NCBI GenBank assembly: GCA_029582265.1
Contig: CM055817.1
Span: forward strand, 56,219,711 to 56,283,710
Direction of reading: 5' to 3'
DNA length: 64,000 bases
Source of the DNA: Zoroaster sp. YZ-2022
Lineage: Eukaryota; Echinodermata; Asteroidea; Forcipulatida; Zoroasteridae
The position numbers and the translations under genes were made by a program. How positions within the stretch are numbered: position 1 is the stretch's first letter; each line of letters opens with the position of its first letter. Positions 10,815 through 21,189 of this stretch are shown here, piece by piece. The notes beneath the pieces were generated by a model. That model did not search any database. It saw only the letters and a program-made list of their open reading frames with translations, and had not been told where the DNA came from.

Positions 10815-11035
10815 TTCCAGTGGTATAGGCGTACGAGGGGGGCAGGGGGGGGGGGAAACTGCCCCCCCCCAAAAAAAATTGTTTTTCGGGCAAAACAGTG
10901 GGTAAAATTCGGGCAAAGCAAAAAGAAAAAAAATTGGACAAAGAAAGTGTAAAATTTCGGGCAAATCAACCCCTCTGCCTCCCTTAACCAAAGAGTCCCC
11001 ATACGCCCATTGACCACCCCCTACGGTTCGACTAG
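10815..11035. repeat. G/C-run MITE-like element
   Basis: The stretch has long G and C runs near the left end (GGGGGGCAGGGGGGG, CCCCCCCCCC) and repeated TTCGGGCAAA motifs. This is typical of a decayed non-autonomous DNA transposon. End boundaries are uncertain. Confidence 0.4.
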
Positions 11036-11416
11036 CCTGCTCTTTGCAAATTACCCATATTTTTTCCATTTGTTATTATTGTATTGATAATATCCTAGTG
11101 CTTTTTTTCTGTTTATTTTCCTTCCCATAACTTCCTTAAATATTTTTCACTGACTGTAAAGAAAACCCTAATCGACCCACGTGTTATTGCGTAACCTCTA
11201 AACAAGAAACAGATAATTATACAAATATATATAAATTTGTCTTCTTCGAGACTGAACTTTTTCTCAACTTATTTCAATTCATGACTTCATATACGCAATC
11301 AAATACTAAAATTAATTCTTATAAAGGAACCATTATGAATATACATCTGTCCTAATGTAAGTAGTAGACATGTTCTAATCTTTCTCTAAATTGCTACCAA
11401 AGCAAATGCTAATACA

Positions 11417-11600
11417 TTAAAGGGGCAGTGTCGTCACGATCAGAACAGACTTTCAACAGGGCATGGAATCGGTGATATAGTTTAAGATGAACACAGTGAC
11501 TAAAGCTTTCGTTTGTTTGATAAAACACAATAATAAAACACAAACATATCCGAAGAGATAATCCATATTTGGCGTTTATCCGAAAAAAAACCAAAAATAA
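11417..11600. repeat. Half copy of the TTAA MITE fused to another repeat
   Basis: It starts ATTAAAGGGGCAGTGTCGTC and runs through CAACAGGGCATGGAATCGG. It then changes at about 11505 into a repeat (TTTGATAAAACACAATAATA, GGCGTTTATCCGAAAA) that also occurs inverted at 15180-15270 in gene B intron 1. Confidence 0.65.
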
Positions 11601-11615
11601 TAAGGGTATTTTCTT

Positions 11616-11836
11616 AAAGGGACAGTATCGTCACGATCAGAACCGGACTTTCAACAGGGCATGGAATCGGTGTCCTAGTTAAAGATGAAAACAGTGACTG
11701 AAAATTACTGGCTCATTTATGCAGCAGCAAGAGTATTATGCCCTTATCATGTGAGGTATTATGTTCAGTTACTGAGTTAATCTAAAATAGCACCCGACTC
11801 CATGCCGTATTGATCGTAACGATATTGTCCCTTAAA
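11616..11836. mobile_element. TTAA-flanked palindromic MITE, full copy
   Basis: The left end is TTAAAGGGACAGTATCGTCA and the right end is CGTAACGATATTGTCCCTTAA. Internal landmarks are AACAGGGCATGGAATCGG and its inverse CCATGCCGT near the right side. Confidence 0.8.
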
Positions 11837-12234
11837 ATTCACTTTTTTCAAATAATGCATGGGCTGTGAGTTGCAGTGTTATTTTTCCTTTCTGATTTAA
11901 CCAATGTTCTGGTGCACATTTATATTAATTTCTGGAAATTACCGATACAATAACGACAAACACAGGCGATATATTTTTTTTAAATTGTTTTTGTTTTATA
12001 AATCTTATGAAGTTATTCTATCTGAAGTGCTTTATTCAGTAAAAAAGGAATTAACTGTTTGAACAATAATTCCGATCATTGTGATCAAAATGATTACTGT
12101 AAAAGAATTGTCAGAAATTGCAATTTAAAGGGAAGATTGGTGATTATCTGTTTAATAATCATTGATAATGATTATAGTTCAAAAAGGAATAGTCCGTTTG
12201 TTGCCGAGGTTTGAAATGAGAGCAGTGCCCTCAA

Positions 12235-12550
12235 TCAGGGCCGTACTGAGCAGGGGGTGGGGGTGTGACACACCCCCAATAATTTATTGCCATTTTGATC
12301 AATTAATCAGGGTCAAACAGGGCCGTAGCGAGCGGGGTAGGAGGGGCAACCCCCAATAATTTTTCTCAGTCGGCATATATAGAGCCTCAGTCGGCAAATG
12401 AAGCATCAAAGGTACTAGAGCAAGGGTTGGTCCAGAATAAATTTGCAGTCGGCAAACCAAATGTATCGGCTGCGGTTTCGGTTGGTCGTTGTCCCTACCC
12501 CCCCCCCCCACCCCCCAACACTAGCAGGAATTGTTGGTCTGGGGGTTGTC
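12235..12550. repeat. CAGGGCCGTAGCGAG repeat family, two partial copies
   Basis: One end lies near 12236 (CAGGGCCGTACTGAGCAGGG) and a second at 12318 (CAGGGCCGTAGCGAGCGGGG). The second is followed by the AGTCGGCAAATGAAGCATC body. The family recurs at 28226-28388 and 42170-42400. Confidence 0.65.
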
Positions 12551-13340
12551 GCCCAAAATCCCTCTCATGGGATGGCCGCGTAGTTTGACCTTCATCAAGT
12601 GTATGTCACGTACTGACTCCATTTTTATTTTTAGCTCGTTCATATATATATGTTTTATTTCACTTTTACTTCTTACCATATTTTATAACTGAATTAGGTA
12701 TTTATCAAATTAATTAAATTTTAGTTGTATTTTTCTACATTCTGTATAATATTTATTTCTCACTATAATTTTATAATTTTTAATTATTGTTATTCTCAGG
12801 GCCCCGTGGAAGACCACATTTTTTCCTGAACGGATTACCCTGATAAAAGATCAAAAATAAATAAATAAACAAATTAATTGATACTTGGACTAACTTTAAA
12901 CCAAGTTGGGTTTTAGACAATATATTGTTTGGAATGCTTCGGTAATTTACGTCCGTCTCATGTCATATTTCGTAATCGTTATTAAAAACAAATAAAAACC
13001 AATTACTTTAATTTGATACACTCTCAAATTAGTATAATTAGTAGTAAATATAATTTGGTATATCTATACAACGGGCTTCATTGTCGTATGATCCCACGTG
13101 TTCCTTGTCATATTGCGAAATCACCCAACAATATAAAAACAAAAAGGACTTAAAATTCCCTTTTCCTAACGAAAGGTGTATAATTACAACTAATTAACAA
13201 AAGTACAAGTTGTCTCGCCACCCGAGATTTTAAGATAAATATGTTTTGATACGGAGAGTTAATCCGGTTCCTTGTTCGAAACCTATTATAGCTTTCTATT
13301 AGAATGATGACACATGTTATTTGCGAACATTGAGCAGATT

Positions 13341-13351
13341 GGGGATTCCCC
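13341..13351 (+). promoter_or_regulatory. NF-kB-type site, gene B promoter
   Basis: GGGGATTCCCC lies 42 bp upstream of the TATA box, matching the gene A arrangement. It is retained although neighbouring bases have changed. Confidence 0.6.
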
Positions 13352-13393
13352 CGTTAAGGCTTCTACTTACAAATCAACCCGACTGGTGATTAT

Positions 13394-13401
13394 TATAAAA
13401 T
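13394..13401 (+). promoter_or_regulatory. TATA box, gene B
   Basis: TATAAAAT lies about 160 bp upstream of the start codon, at the position equivalent to 2521 in gene A. Confidence 0.6.
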
Positions 13402-13562
13402 GCGAACTTTCTGTTGAATGAAACCATTATTCAAGACAACTGGATCGTAGAATCATCCCATTGTCTATTTTCTGGAGAGGAACATTCATCAAGCAAGTCC
13501 AGTGAGCTTCAAACCAAATAATAACTGTTTTTTTGAAACATATAAACACAGACAACAGACAT

Positions 13563-13586
13563 ATGAACATGTCGAATTCGTGCAAG
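13563..13586 (+). CDS. IL-17-like B, exon 1
   Basis: This exon encodes MNMSNSCK and ends AAG|GTAAGA, phase 0. Exon and flanks are nearly identical to gene A. Confidence 0.8.
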
Positions 13587-16500
13587 GTAAGAATATATCG
13601 TAGATTATTGATGGATGAGTTAGAATATAAACTAAATGTATTTAAAGTTATTGATAACTGAAGAAAATTGTTCAAACTGTTAAAAAACAAAATGACACGA
13701 AGTATTAACTCAAAACAGTTGGTTTTTAAAAAGCTTTTATGTTTTACAAAAAGTTGCATATTTTATAAATCTGACAAAACAATTCCTTTGTTCTCTAAGA
13801 CAAATGCACTTCAGGCGAAGTAATTTCCAGTGAAGATTTACATGTGTACCGAGTAAAGTTTCACATAATCTGGTACTTACCAATGTTGTACCTTCCCTTA
13901 AAATATTTTTTTTTTAAATAAAAAAATCATTTACAAAAAGAAATTCCACCCAACGTTTTTCAATGGAAAAAAACTCAATTATATTGTTTAGCCTTTACGC
14001 CTCTTCGCTGATATTGTCATGAGTATAATTATAGGACTAATCAAATTTAGATAAACATTGTTTTTTATTTCTGCATGTTCATAAAATGACCGCAAAAATC
14101 AACAATAAATTCTTTTTTTAAGAGCGCAGAGTAACGTATTTAGTACTACCATGTGGGAATGAGATCATGCCTATTATTACGTAATGGTTAGATGACATGA
14201 TAAGAAAACGTGTTGCTCTCTTCCCTTTACACTTTTCTTGAAAACTGACAGAATTATTTCCAGGGAAGTTCGATACCATCATCAAATTTACACCAAGTAA
14301 GTCTTATATTAAATCAAATCAAAATATTTATATTTAAATTCTACTATTCAATAAAACCCTTTCATGTTTTTGACGGGGAAAATTGTTTATTTTGAACACT
14401 CGTTGCCGTCTGCGACCCAGCGCTCGAACTTCGTGCACACTCCAGACGCATATTACCGTGAAAGGGTTTGACTCATCATCAATTCCATACCTATATATCT
14501 CTAAAATGAATTATGAATAGAGAATTTAGCTGGAAATTGCTTACCAACCTAAAGGACCTGTAGTATAAATGCAAAATAATGGTTACTGGCTTTACGTTTC
14601 GAACCTAGCAGGTTATTTCTCAAAGGCAAAATGAGACAGAATACAAACATGTACATAGATAAACTCAACACAGTGAGCAAAAGTTATGATAATTAATTAT
14701 TTTGTGGAAAATGAATTGAAATAAATCTCAATGAATCGAATTGAATGGAATATTAAGACAAATCAGAACAATCCACAATAAAGCCTTTATTTGTAAGAAC
14801 TTTCAGTGAAAAAAAAATCTGAAACATGCAATGAGGAACCAGGCTAGTTGTTGATTTTGAAAGTCAAGTTAATCTCAGCATTTTGCAAGAGTACTCTCAA
14901 GTTTAAGGGAAAGTACAAAGTTGTTTTTCTTTTTTCCATCAAAACAAATATACAGGAAAAATAACCTGTAAATATTTCATCATAAGAGGTGCTCACGTTT
15001 TACACAAATTCCCGAACGGCAGGAAAATTGTTTTTACACCAAGTGAGCTTTATTTTCGAGAATAATTCGTTAATCTGGTGATATTGTGCCTTCCCTTAAA
15101 AATAACTAAATACTAATATTAAAGTAAGCAAACACTTTCCATCCAACGTTTTCAATGTTAAAGGAAACACCCTTATTGTTTTGTCTTTTCGGATAAACGC
15201 CAAAATGGATTGTCTCATTCGGATATGTAGTTTCTAAATCTATTATTGTGTTTTATCAAACAAACAAATAGCGCAAACGCTTGACAATTAACAATTGTGG
15301 TTTCTGTTTGTTGACTTGTTTTTATTTAGTTGTTTCCCCTGAAAATCCTCGGTCTACGCCTAAATACGACCTCTCTAAATACTTCCTCGATTACTGACAG
15401 CGCTTGTTTTACAAACGTTCATCCGCGACTGTTTTCGGGACAGGAGTTCCCTACAAAGTTTGACCTGTTGTCGTTCGTGCTAACGACAAACATTTCCTGT
15501 GTTCCCTATTAAAGATGAAAGTACTTTAGATGTAATTAATTTCTCATGATGAATGTAACTTGTACCAACATTACACCAAGTAAGGTTTTAAAATGATATT
15601 TCTTGAATTTGATAATCTGGTAATATTATCAATGTTGTATACTCTTCTTCCCTTTACAATCATCTTTTCAAAATGGAAGGTTATGTATTCACATTATTCT
15701 CAATATAAGTTCACAGGTGATAATATAATTAGTTCATTTTGAGCAAAAAATACCATAACAAATATTTGTTTAACCTCCTATTCTATCCGTGAAACAGAAT
15801 TAATTTTGTTTATGGCCTGATTATAATGGTGAAATTCAAGGAAGTGCCTATGGTCATAATGTAAATATCTATAAATAGTACAAAACTGGTAACTTGGGTG
15901 TGGCATTTTTCATTGCAGAACCATTCGCTGGTGTTCCTTGTATTGGCTATGCTCTTTATGACGCCATCCGTAGTCAACACTGCCCCAAGCAATGACCCTA
16001 TCTTCCGAAAATTTACGGTCGCCAGTAACAACTTCGGTTCCGGCAAAGGTAAAGCTACCCAGGCGCTAGCTACATCGTCCGTGGACAACTTACTGGCCGA
16101 GCAAGGCAGTTCCAAGGCCCTAGAGTCCGTGTCTAAGAGGGATGAGAATATCGATGGACACATTGGAAATGGAAAGGGAAAATCTCCGACCGATGACATC
16201 AACTCCAGTGGGTTCTTCCAGACAATGATCTCCAGCAGAGCGTCTGTCCAGGACGGCAGACTGGGGGCGATGAGCAATCATTTTCGGGTAGATACAGACG
16301 TACAGGACTGCAAGAGCGATTTTGGCAGTTCAAGTACGGTGTCGTCACGGGCGATGTGTCCGTGGGGGTACGAGAAGACAGAAGATTCAAATAGGTAAGG
16401 TTGGTTTAGGGTGCTGGGTGGGTTAGGGTTAGAGTTAGGGTTAGGGTTAGGGTTGGGGGGATACGGCGTAAATCACGGGGATGAGGTTACAGGTTCCACC

Positions 16501-16640
16501 TTTTGTCCAGGGGGTCCATAGGATCACCCCACGTTTTGGGTCCATGTCAGTAAAAACTCCTAGGTAACACTTAATCCAACGTTTGAAAAAAATAATTTCT
16601 TGATCAGCTGTTCAGGACAAAAAAGGCTGTGTGGTGACGC

Positions 16641-16674
<34 letters not shown>

Positions 16675-19393
16675 TTTTTTAAGTGATACATGTTAACATG
16701 TTAACATGTATACGCGGTTATTAGAACCAGACCAAATTCCCAATACACAGCGCGGCAGAATTCCAATCGATCCAGCAATTTTGGCGATATTGTCCCTTTA
16801 AGTTTTCGCACAATATGGCACACAGTCTTCTTTAAAAACTGTTCCCAGACGACAACCTTTTGAAATTCTATGTAGTTTATTTTTCTTTATGTTTACGGTA
16901 GAATAATTTAAGAAGATGACTTAACATCAAGAAAACGTTTAAAAATAATTAATTAATTTGATAATTTTCTAATTACCAATGTTGTACCTTCTGTTTATTT
17001 TTCTTTAAACGTCAACTACCGTATCATTCCACATCAGCGTCCATGTTTGTTTGGTTCCCTGGCTGCAAATCAATCTCCATACAACAAATATCATAGATTT
17101 AAATGCGCACCAGTCTATTTTGGCTGTGAGTCTCATTTTGACTCGTGTATTAGAATAAAAAATGGCCGCAGCGTGTCAAAGGGTCAATATTTCTGTCTGA
17201 AATACTTGAAGTTCCTGTTCGCACGGAAAGTGAACGTGAATCAGCGATATTCTGACGCTTTATTTAACCCCAAAATAACCCCTTTGATGGCCAATTCTCA
17301 CAATAGCTATTTTTAGTTTTGTAATCTTGAAACCTGAGAGGTTACGGATATCCCGTGTGGAAACTATTGTACAATAGAACACAACGTATCCAGGCCTTGA
17401 TACAGTTTCAAACAAAAACTTCCTTAAACATAAGTATCTAAGGCCAACAAAAAAATATCCGGTTTATGGTCATCAGTCGGCTTCAAAATCGGTGCTGTGA
17501 AGCGCTTTTTTTCAGCATTTTTTTTCCTCTTTTGCCAACAGGGAAAATACGTGATACATTAATTGTATATACGCGGGGACCAACATTTCCCATTATACAA
17601 AGTATGGTGCCTAAGAGATGCCTCACAAATCAGACAAACGTTCATACCCCTATGTGAAAAAGTTGTTTAAATCACAGCACGGCAGAATGCCAATCGATCC
17701 AGCTATTTCGGTTGCAATTGGACATCGTTTCATAGCCAAAAAAAGGAAATTAAACATTTAAAATTCCGTGTCTAAGGCGACGCGCGCGGAGACCAAAAAC
17801 CGGATACTTTTTTGGTCTAGGTACTTTTTGTGAAGCCTACTGTTCATGGCCGAAGGCTTTTTTTGAGAAATGGAACTCTTTTGAAAAAGATACTCTAAAA
17901 TCATCAGGAAAAAATGTTTTGATAACTTTTTATGCACGGCAAACTGAACTCACATATCAAATTGAGATGGGGAGGGGGTTGATTTAGCACCGCCCCCCGC
18001 CCCCCGCCCCCCCCCCCCCATTTTTAGCGTTAATTACTGTCCGTTTATGAACTAAATGGGACAGTTTGGTAGCGGTCGGTTCTAGATTGCATGTGTTTCT
18101 TGAACACCCAAGTTTACGAATGAACTTTATTACAAGCATGTAGCAGCCATCTTGATTCCACACTTACAATTCCACAGGACTAAATCGAGGCTGACAGGAA
18201 AATAGGCTGGCTCTTTTTTATGCGCAGAGAATCAGCACTGTACATGCATACAGGGAGTCGGACAAAGATACCCACAACGCGATAAAGGTGTAATGCACTT
18301 TTTCTTTCAAATACCAGTGGACCTTATGACGTCATAAACTGAAGGGCGCCCTCGTTCAGAGGCTATAGAAAGTCACTTATTGATTCATGTATGTGCGCTG
18401 CGCGTGCGTGTACGCGCAGCACGCATACATGATTGGTATTCCAGCAGGGGTCTTTATGCTTGATAGGATCGGGAACCAGTCTATGAATGACCTTCGTTTG
18501 CCTCTAAATGAGGGCGCGCTTCAGTTTGTGACGTCAATGCATAAGGTCTTTACCATCCCTTCTTCATTTGTCGTTTAGGAAACCAGCTAAAATCATGCAC
18601 GCAGTACTGAGTAGAAACGACACTAGTTGTCTTGATCCTGGTACCCACGCGCCGACAACAGAGGGCCATTGTAAACTGATCTATTACCAGGTCGAAGTGC
18701 ACAGAAAATCTACAGATGGCAGGTAAGTCGGACATTTGACGTTTGTATGCTTTATTTATTCTGTTGGTAAGTGTGACGTAATTCAAACATAAACCACGCC
18801 CACTTCGCACGTGCTGTGGCTCCAACGATCATCAGAAGCCCATTGGAATGCATTGACCACCACCCTTTTCTTTACGGATTTACGCAAGGAACATGAAATA
18901 TACACTGGTATACGAACAATCATTCCAATCATGTTTAAACAAATAATTAACAAAACTTTCATTACTTTTTACAATCCGCCATCTTGAAACCAAGCGTAAC
19001 CAATCACAAACTTCAGTTGACGTTTGGTCAGAACAATGACGTCATCGCAGCACAACCGAACTGGTGAAAACGCTTAAAATAACCAATGGCTGAAGCCCAA
19101 ACATGTTTCTGGTCAGGGTCGCGAAAACGCGCCCACCCTGTTCCTTCTATCCTCGGTTTGGTCACGTACAGTTGTATGGAAGGAAAACAAGATGGCGGCA
19201 CTGTGTTCCTGCAAAACTCTGTACTACTCTCAGCCGTCTCCCTGTCGTTGCCCTTTTGAACCACTAATTACTCAAAAAGAATCGCGTCAACTAATTTCTA
19301 TATTTTACTTTTTTTCTTTTTTACGTATATAGTTGGCACACTTGTTGGGAGAAAGTCGCGGTCGCTAGTGTGTGCGTCCAAAACAAAGAATAG
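13563..19393 (+). CDS. Interleukin-17-like cytokine, gene B (four exons)
   Basis: Coding exons are 13563-13586, 15919-16394, 18579-18722 and 19333-19393, giving 234 residues in frame with intron phases 0, 2, 2 as in gene A. The signal peptide (residues 1-30) is nearly the same as gene A. Exon 2 is 171 bp longer, and its mature N-terminal region, rich in Ser, Gly and Lys, barely aligns with A. The family signature starts at C155 (CPWGYEKTEDSNR). Core cysteines C184 and C229 remain; the partner positions are R179 and S227, so one of the two core disulfides is missing as in A. An extra cysteine, C219, lies in the last exon. C198 is shared with A and C. The product is predicted to be secreted and N-glycosylated at N180-D-T. 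Confidence 0.9.
13880..13912. repeat. End of the GGAAGGTACAA MITE
   Basis: The motif TACCAATGTTGTACCTTCCC followed by TTAAA is the right end of a dispersed element whose left end reads TTAAGGGAAGGTACAA. Copies or ends also occur near 3690, 4262, 14905, 15085, 15625, 16977, 32840 and 33293, that is in introns of all three IL-17 genes. Confidence 0.6.
15919..16394 (+). CDS. IL-17-like B, exon 2
   Basis: The acceptor is TTTTTCATTGCAG, identical to gene A, and the donor is ATAG|GTAAGG. The exon encodes the signal-peptide core, a long low-complexity mature N-terminus and the CPWGY signature. Confidence 0.9.
16423..16458 (+). repeat. Interstitial telomere-type repeats
   Basis: About five TTAGGG units, one changed to TTAGAG, lie 30 bp after the exon 2 donor of gene B. 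The equivalent place in gene A (about 4885-4900) has only G-rich sequence, so the array arose or expanded after duplication. Confidence 0.75.
16601..16800. repeat. MITE family 'AGGCC..TCCGG', gene B intron 2 copy, with poly-T
   Basis: It shares the TGATCAGCTGTTCAGG, GTATACGCGGTTATTAGAAC and CAATCGATCCAGCAATTTT landmarks with 5187-5400. A T-run of about 25 bases at 16645 is specific to this copy. It ends in a TTAA-MITE scrap (GATATTGTCCCTTTAAG). Confidence 0.6.
17440..17820. mobile_element. MITE family 'AGGCC..TCCGG', best preserved copy
   Basis: The left end (AGGCCAACAAAAAAATATCC, then GGTTTATGGTC) is inverted at the right end (GACCAAAAACCGGATACTTT, then TTTGGTCT). The inside carries the GTATGGTGCCTAAGAGATGCC and CAATCGATCCAGC blocks shared with the other copies. 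Confidence 0.75.
18314..18555. mobile_element. TGACGTCA-ended foldback MITE, gene B intron 2
   Basis: The ends are GACCTTATGACGTCATAAAC and GTTTGTGACGTCAATGCATA, with AAGGTC just beyond. A central hairpin, GTGCGCTGCGCGTGCGTGTA, runs into its own complement. It lies immediately upstream of exon 3, exactly as in gene A, but without nested insertions. Confidence 0.8.
18579..18722 (+). CDS. IL-17-like B, exon 3
   Basis: The acceptor is TTTGTCGTTTAG and the donor is GGCAG|GTAAGT. The exon is 144 bp with phases as in gene A. It contains C184 and C198; the first cysteine of the family pair is Arg. Confidence 0.9.
19333..19393 (+). CDS. IL-17-like B, exon 4
   Basis: The acceptor is TACGTATATAG. The exon completes Ser215 and encodes WHTCWEKVAVASVCVQNKE, then TAG. 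Ser replaces the first cysteine of the terminal CxC. Confidence 0.85.
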
Positions 19394-19492
19394 TGAATCA
19401 CAAGAGGGTGCCATTGCTTTCCAAATAGACGGACTCAGGTTTGAGGAATATGACGAATATCTACCAAAATATTTATATTTATCAACTTAATT

Positions 19493-19516
19493 ATGTATTT
19501 ATTTATTTATTTATAC
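19493..19516 (+). promoter_or_regulatory. AU-rich element, gene B 3' flank
   Basis: Four to five overlapping ATTTA pentamers lie about 100 bp after the stop. This is the ancestral, uninterrupted version of the gene A element. Confidence 0.5.
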
Positions 19517-19544
19517 AGTTGAGCTGCTTCATTTTTGTCGATTG

Positions 19545-19685
19545 TATAATTGATGATTAGTTGATTGATTAATTGATCGATTAATTGATTGATTATTTGA
19601 CGATTAATTGATTGATTAATTGATTGAATAATTGATTGATTAATTAATTGATTAATTGATTGATTATAATTGATCGATTAAATTA
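19545..19685 (+). repeat. TTGATTAA-type simple repeat downstream of gene B
   Basis: TTGATTGATTAA variants form this stretch; it is the counterpart of 8580-8722. Confidence 0.85.
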
Positions 19686-19904
19686 TGACAGTTATGAGAA
19701 AATATATAATATAAATATTTTTCTATGAAATATTTACATATTAAATACAAAAACGTGTATATTTATAACTTGCAAATTACCTCATCTGGGCGCATGATTG
19801 TGTTCTCACTAGACGATAGAAATGACAAGATGTTCAAAGGGCGCCCTCTATACAAACAACTGCAACTGTCTCCAGTGCAAATACTCATATCGATGGGTAG
19901 TCCC

Positions 19905-20043
19905 GAAGATCTGACATCACGCTTCAAGGCTCGTGAATTACGTCAGATACCGACCTCTCAGTTTGGTGGAGATTCAGTTTTGACCTTTGTTGGTAGCTAG
20001 CTCGCAAGCCTTGAAGCGCGTGACGTCAGATCTTCGGCACAAC
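19905..20043. mobile_element. Palindromic MITE (GAAGATCTGACGTCACGC ends)
   Basis: The left end GAAGATCTGACATCACGCTT is inverted at the right (GCGTGACGTCAGATCTTC). It is the same family as 6248-6412. Confidence 0.7.
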
Positions 20044-20130
20044 GTCTGCCCAGAATCACTCCAATCGATGGTTAGTATGTGCTATGTATTGAATCCATTA
20101 ATAACAAGTTTTAAAGGTTTTCGCTGGATG

Positions 20131-20672
20131 TAAACACTGATCTCTATACTAACTGGATAGGAGATGGGCGCTGATTGGCCTATAAAAAGTTGAAGTAACC
20201 GGCCGCCATATTGGTTCCCCACTTGTGTCCTTGAGCAAGACACTTAACCATAATTGCTTATAGGGGCAGAGGCAGTTTAACAACTGCCTTGTTCTGGACT
20301 AGTTACCCCTCCCAGTCCTATTCGCACCGTGAAGAGGCTGGTTATTAACTTGTCTTGTTTCGGTGCGAGGGGCTGGTTTCTTCAGTGTGGAGTCGTTGTA
20401 ACAACTCAATGACTGAGTAGCCCCCACCTTGGAGTGGCCATTGGCCTTGTGTGGGGCGAATTGCATAAAAAAAAAATTTTTTAAAGGTCAAGAGTCAAAT
20501 GTCATGTTAGCATACAGACAATAACAACAACTGGTTCAGCAGCACTCGGCATTGTCGTCGGTCAGGTAGCAGTAAACCTGTCCGGCCATCACGCATGCGC
20601 CTTCTAAGATGGCGAACAACAAGCTTCAGCCAATCGGCGCGATCTCCTATCCAGTTGGTATAGAGATCAGTG
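20131..20672. mobile_element. Palindromic MITE split by a SINE
   Basis: The outer ends (ACTGATCTCTATACTAACTG and CAGTTGGTATAGAGATCAGT) match 5941-6243. The sequence is interrupted at 20221-20475 by a SINE body. The intact gene A copy serves as the empty-site reference. Confidence 0.8.
20221..20475 (+). repeat. SINE inserted in the MITE, tRNA head missing
   Basis: It starts CACTTGTGTCCTTGAGCAAG, that is just after the tRNA-like head. It contains GTGCGAGGGGCTGGTTTCTTC, then GTAGCCCCCACCTTGGAG, and ends in an A-run followed by a T-run. It belongs to the same subfamily as 10504-10792. Confidence 0.8.
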
Positions 20673-21118
20673 GATGTACAGTACGTCTTGCATATCTGGG
20701 TTTGAACACAATGGCCAAAACTGCCGCTGTGACGAAAGGGTCCTTGACTCAGGAGACTGGATGCATTTTCACAGCTAGAGGGCGCGCTACAATGTGTATG
20801 GAGTGTCTGTGTGTGTGAGCCGTTTGTGTTTATTTATGGTGTAAACCGAATACCTATTATAAAAGGGAACAATGGGTCCTCGATTGGCAATTAGTGTTGG
20901 AAAAAGTCCTCGGTTGAAAACGTGTACAAATCATATGGGAAATGCCAACAGCAACAAGAACAAAAAATGGGAATAAGAGGTCCTCGGTTCACACCATTAA
21001 CATGTGTGAGTGTTTGTGTGGGGTGTGGATATGGGCAGAGGAGTGTAAGAAGAGATACAAGGATGACGGAGAGAGGAGGATGAGAAATGGTGGATGAAAG
21101 GGTCAATGGATGAGGAAC

Positions 21119-21120
<2 letters not shown>

Positions 21121-21184
<64 letters not shown>
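21121..21184. repeat. (GA)n microsatellite
   Basis: About 30 GA units. Confidence 0.98.

Positions 21185-21189
<5 letters not shown>

Noticed and set aside
10501..11069. Overlapping frames of 60-120 codons on both strands
   Set aside because: They run through a SINE and a G/C-run element and share no conserved frame with sister copies.
17047..17316. Plus-strand frame of 89 codons in IL-17 B intron 2
   Set aside because: It has no homology I recognise, no splice signals at its ends and lies among MITEs.
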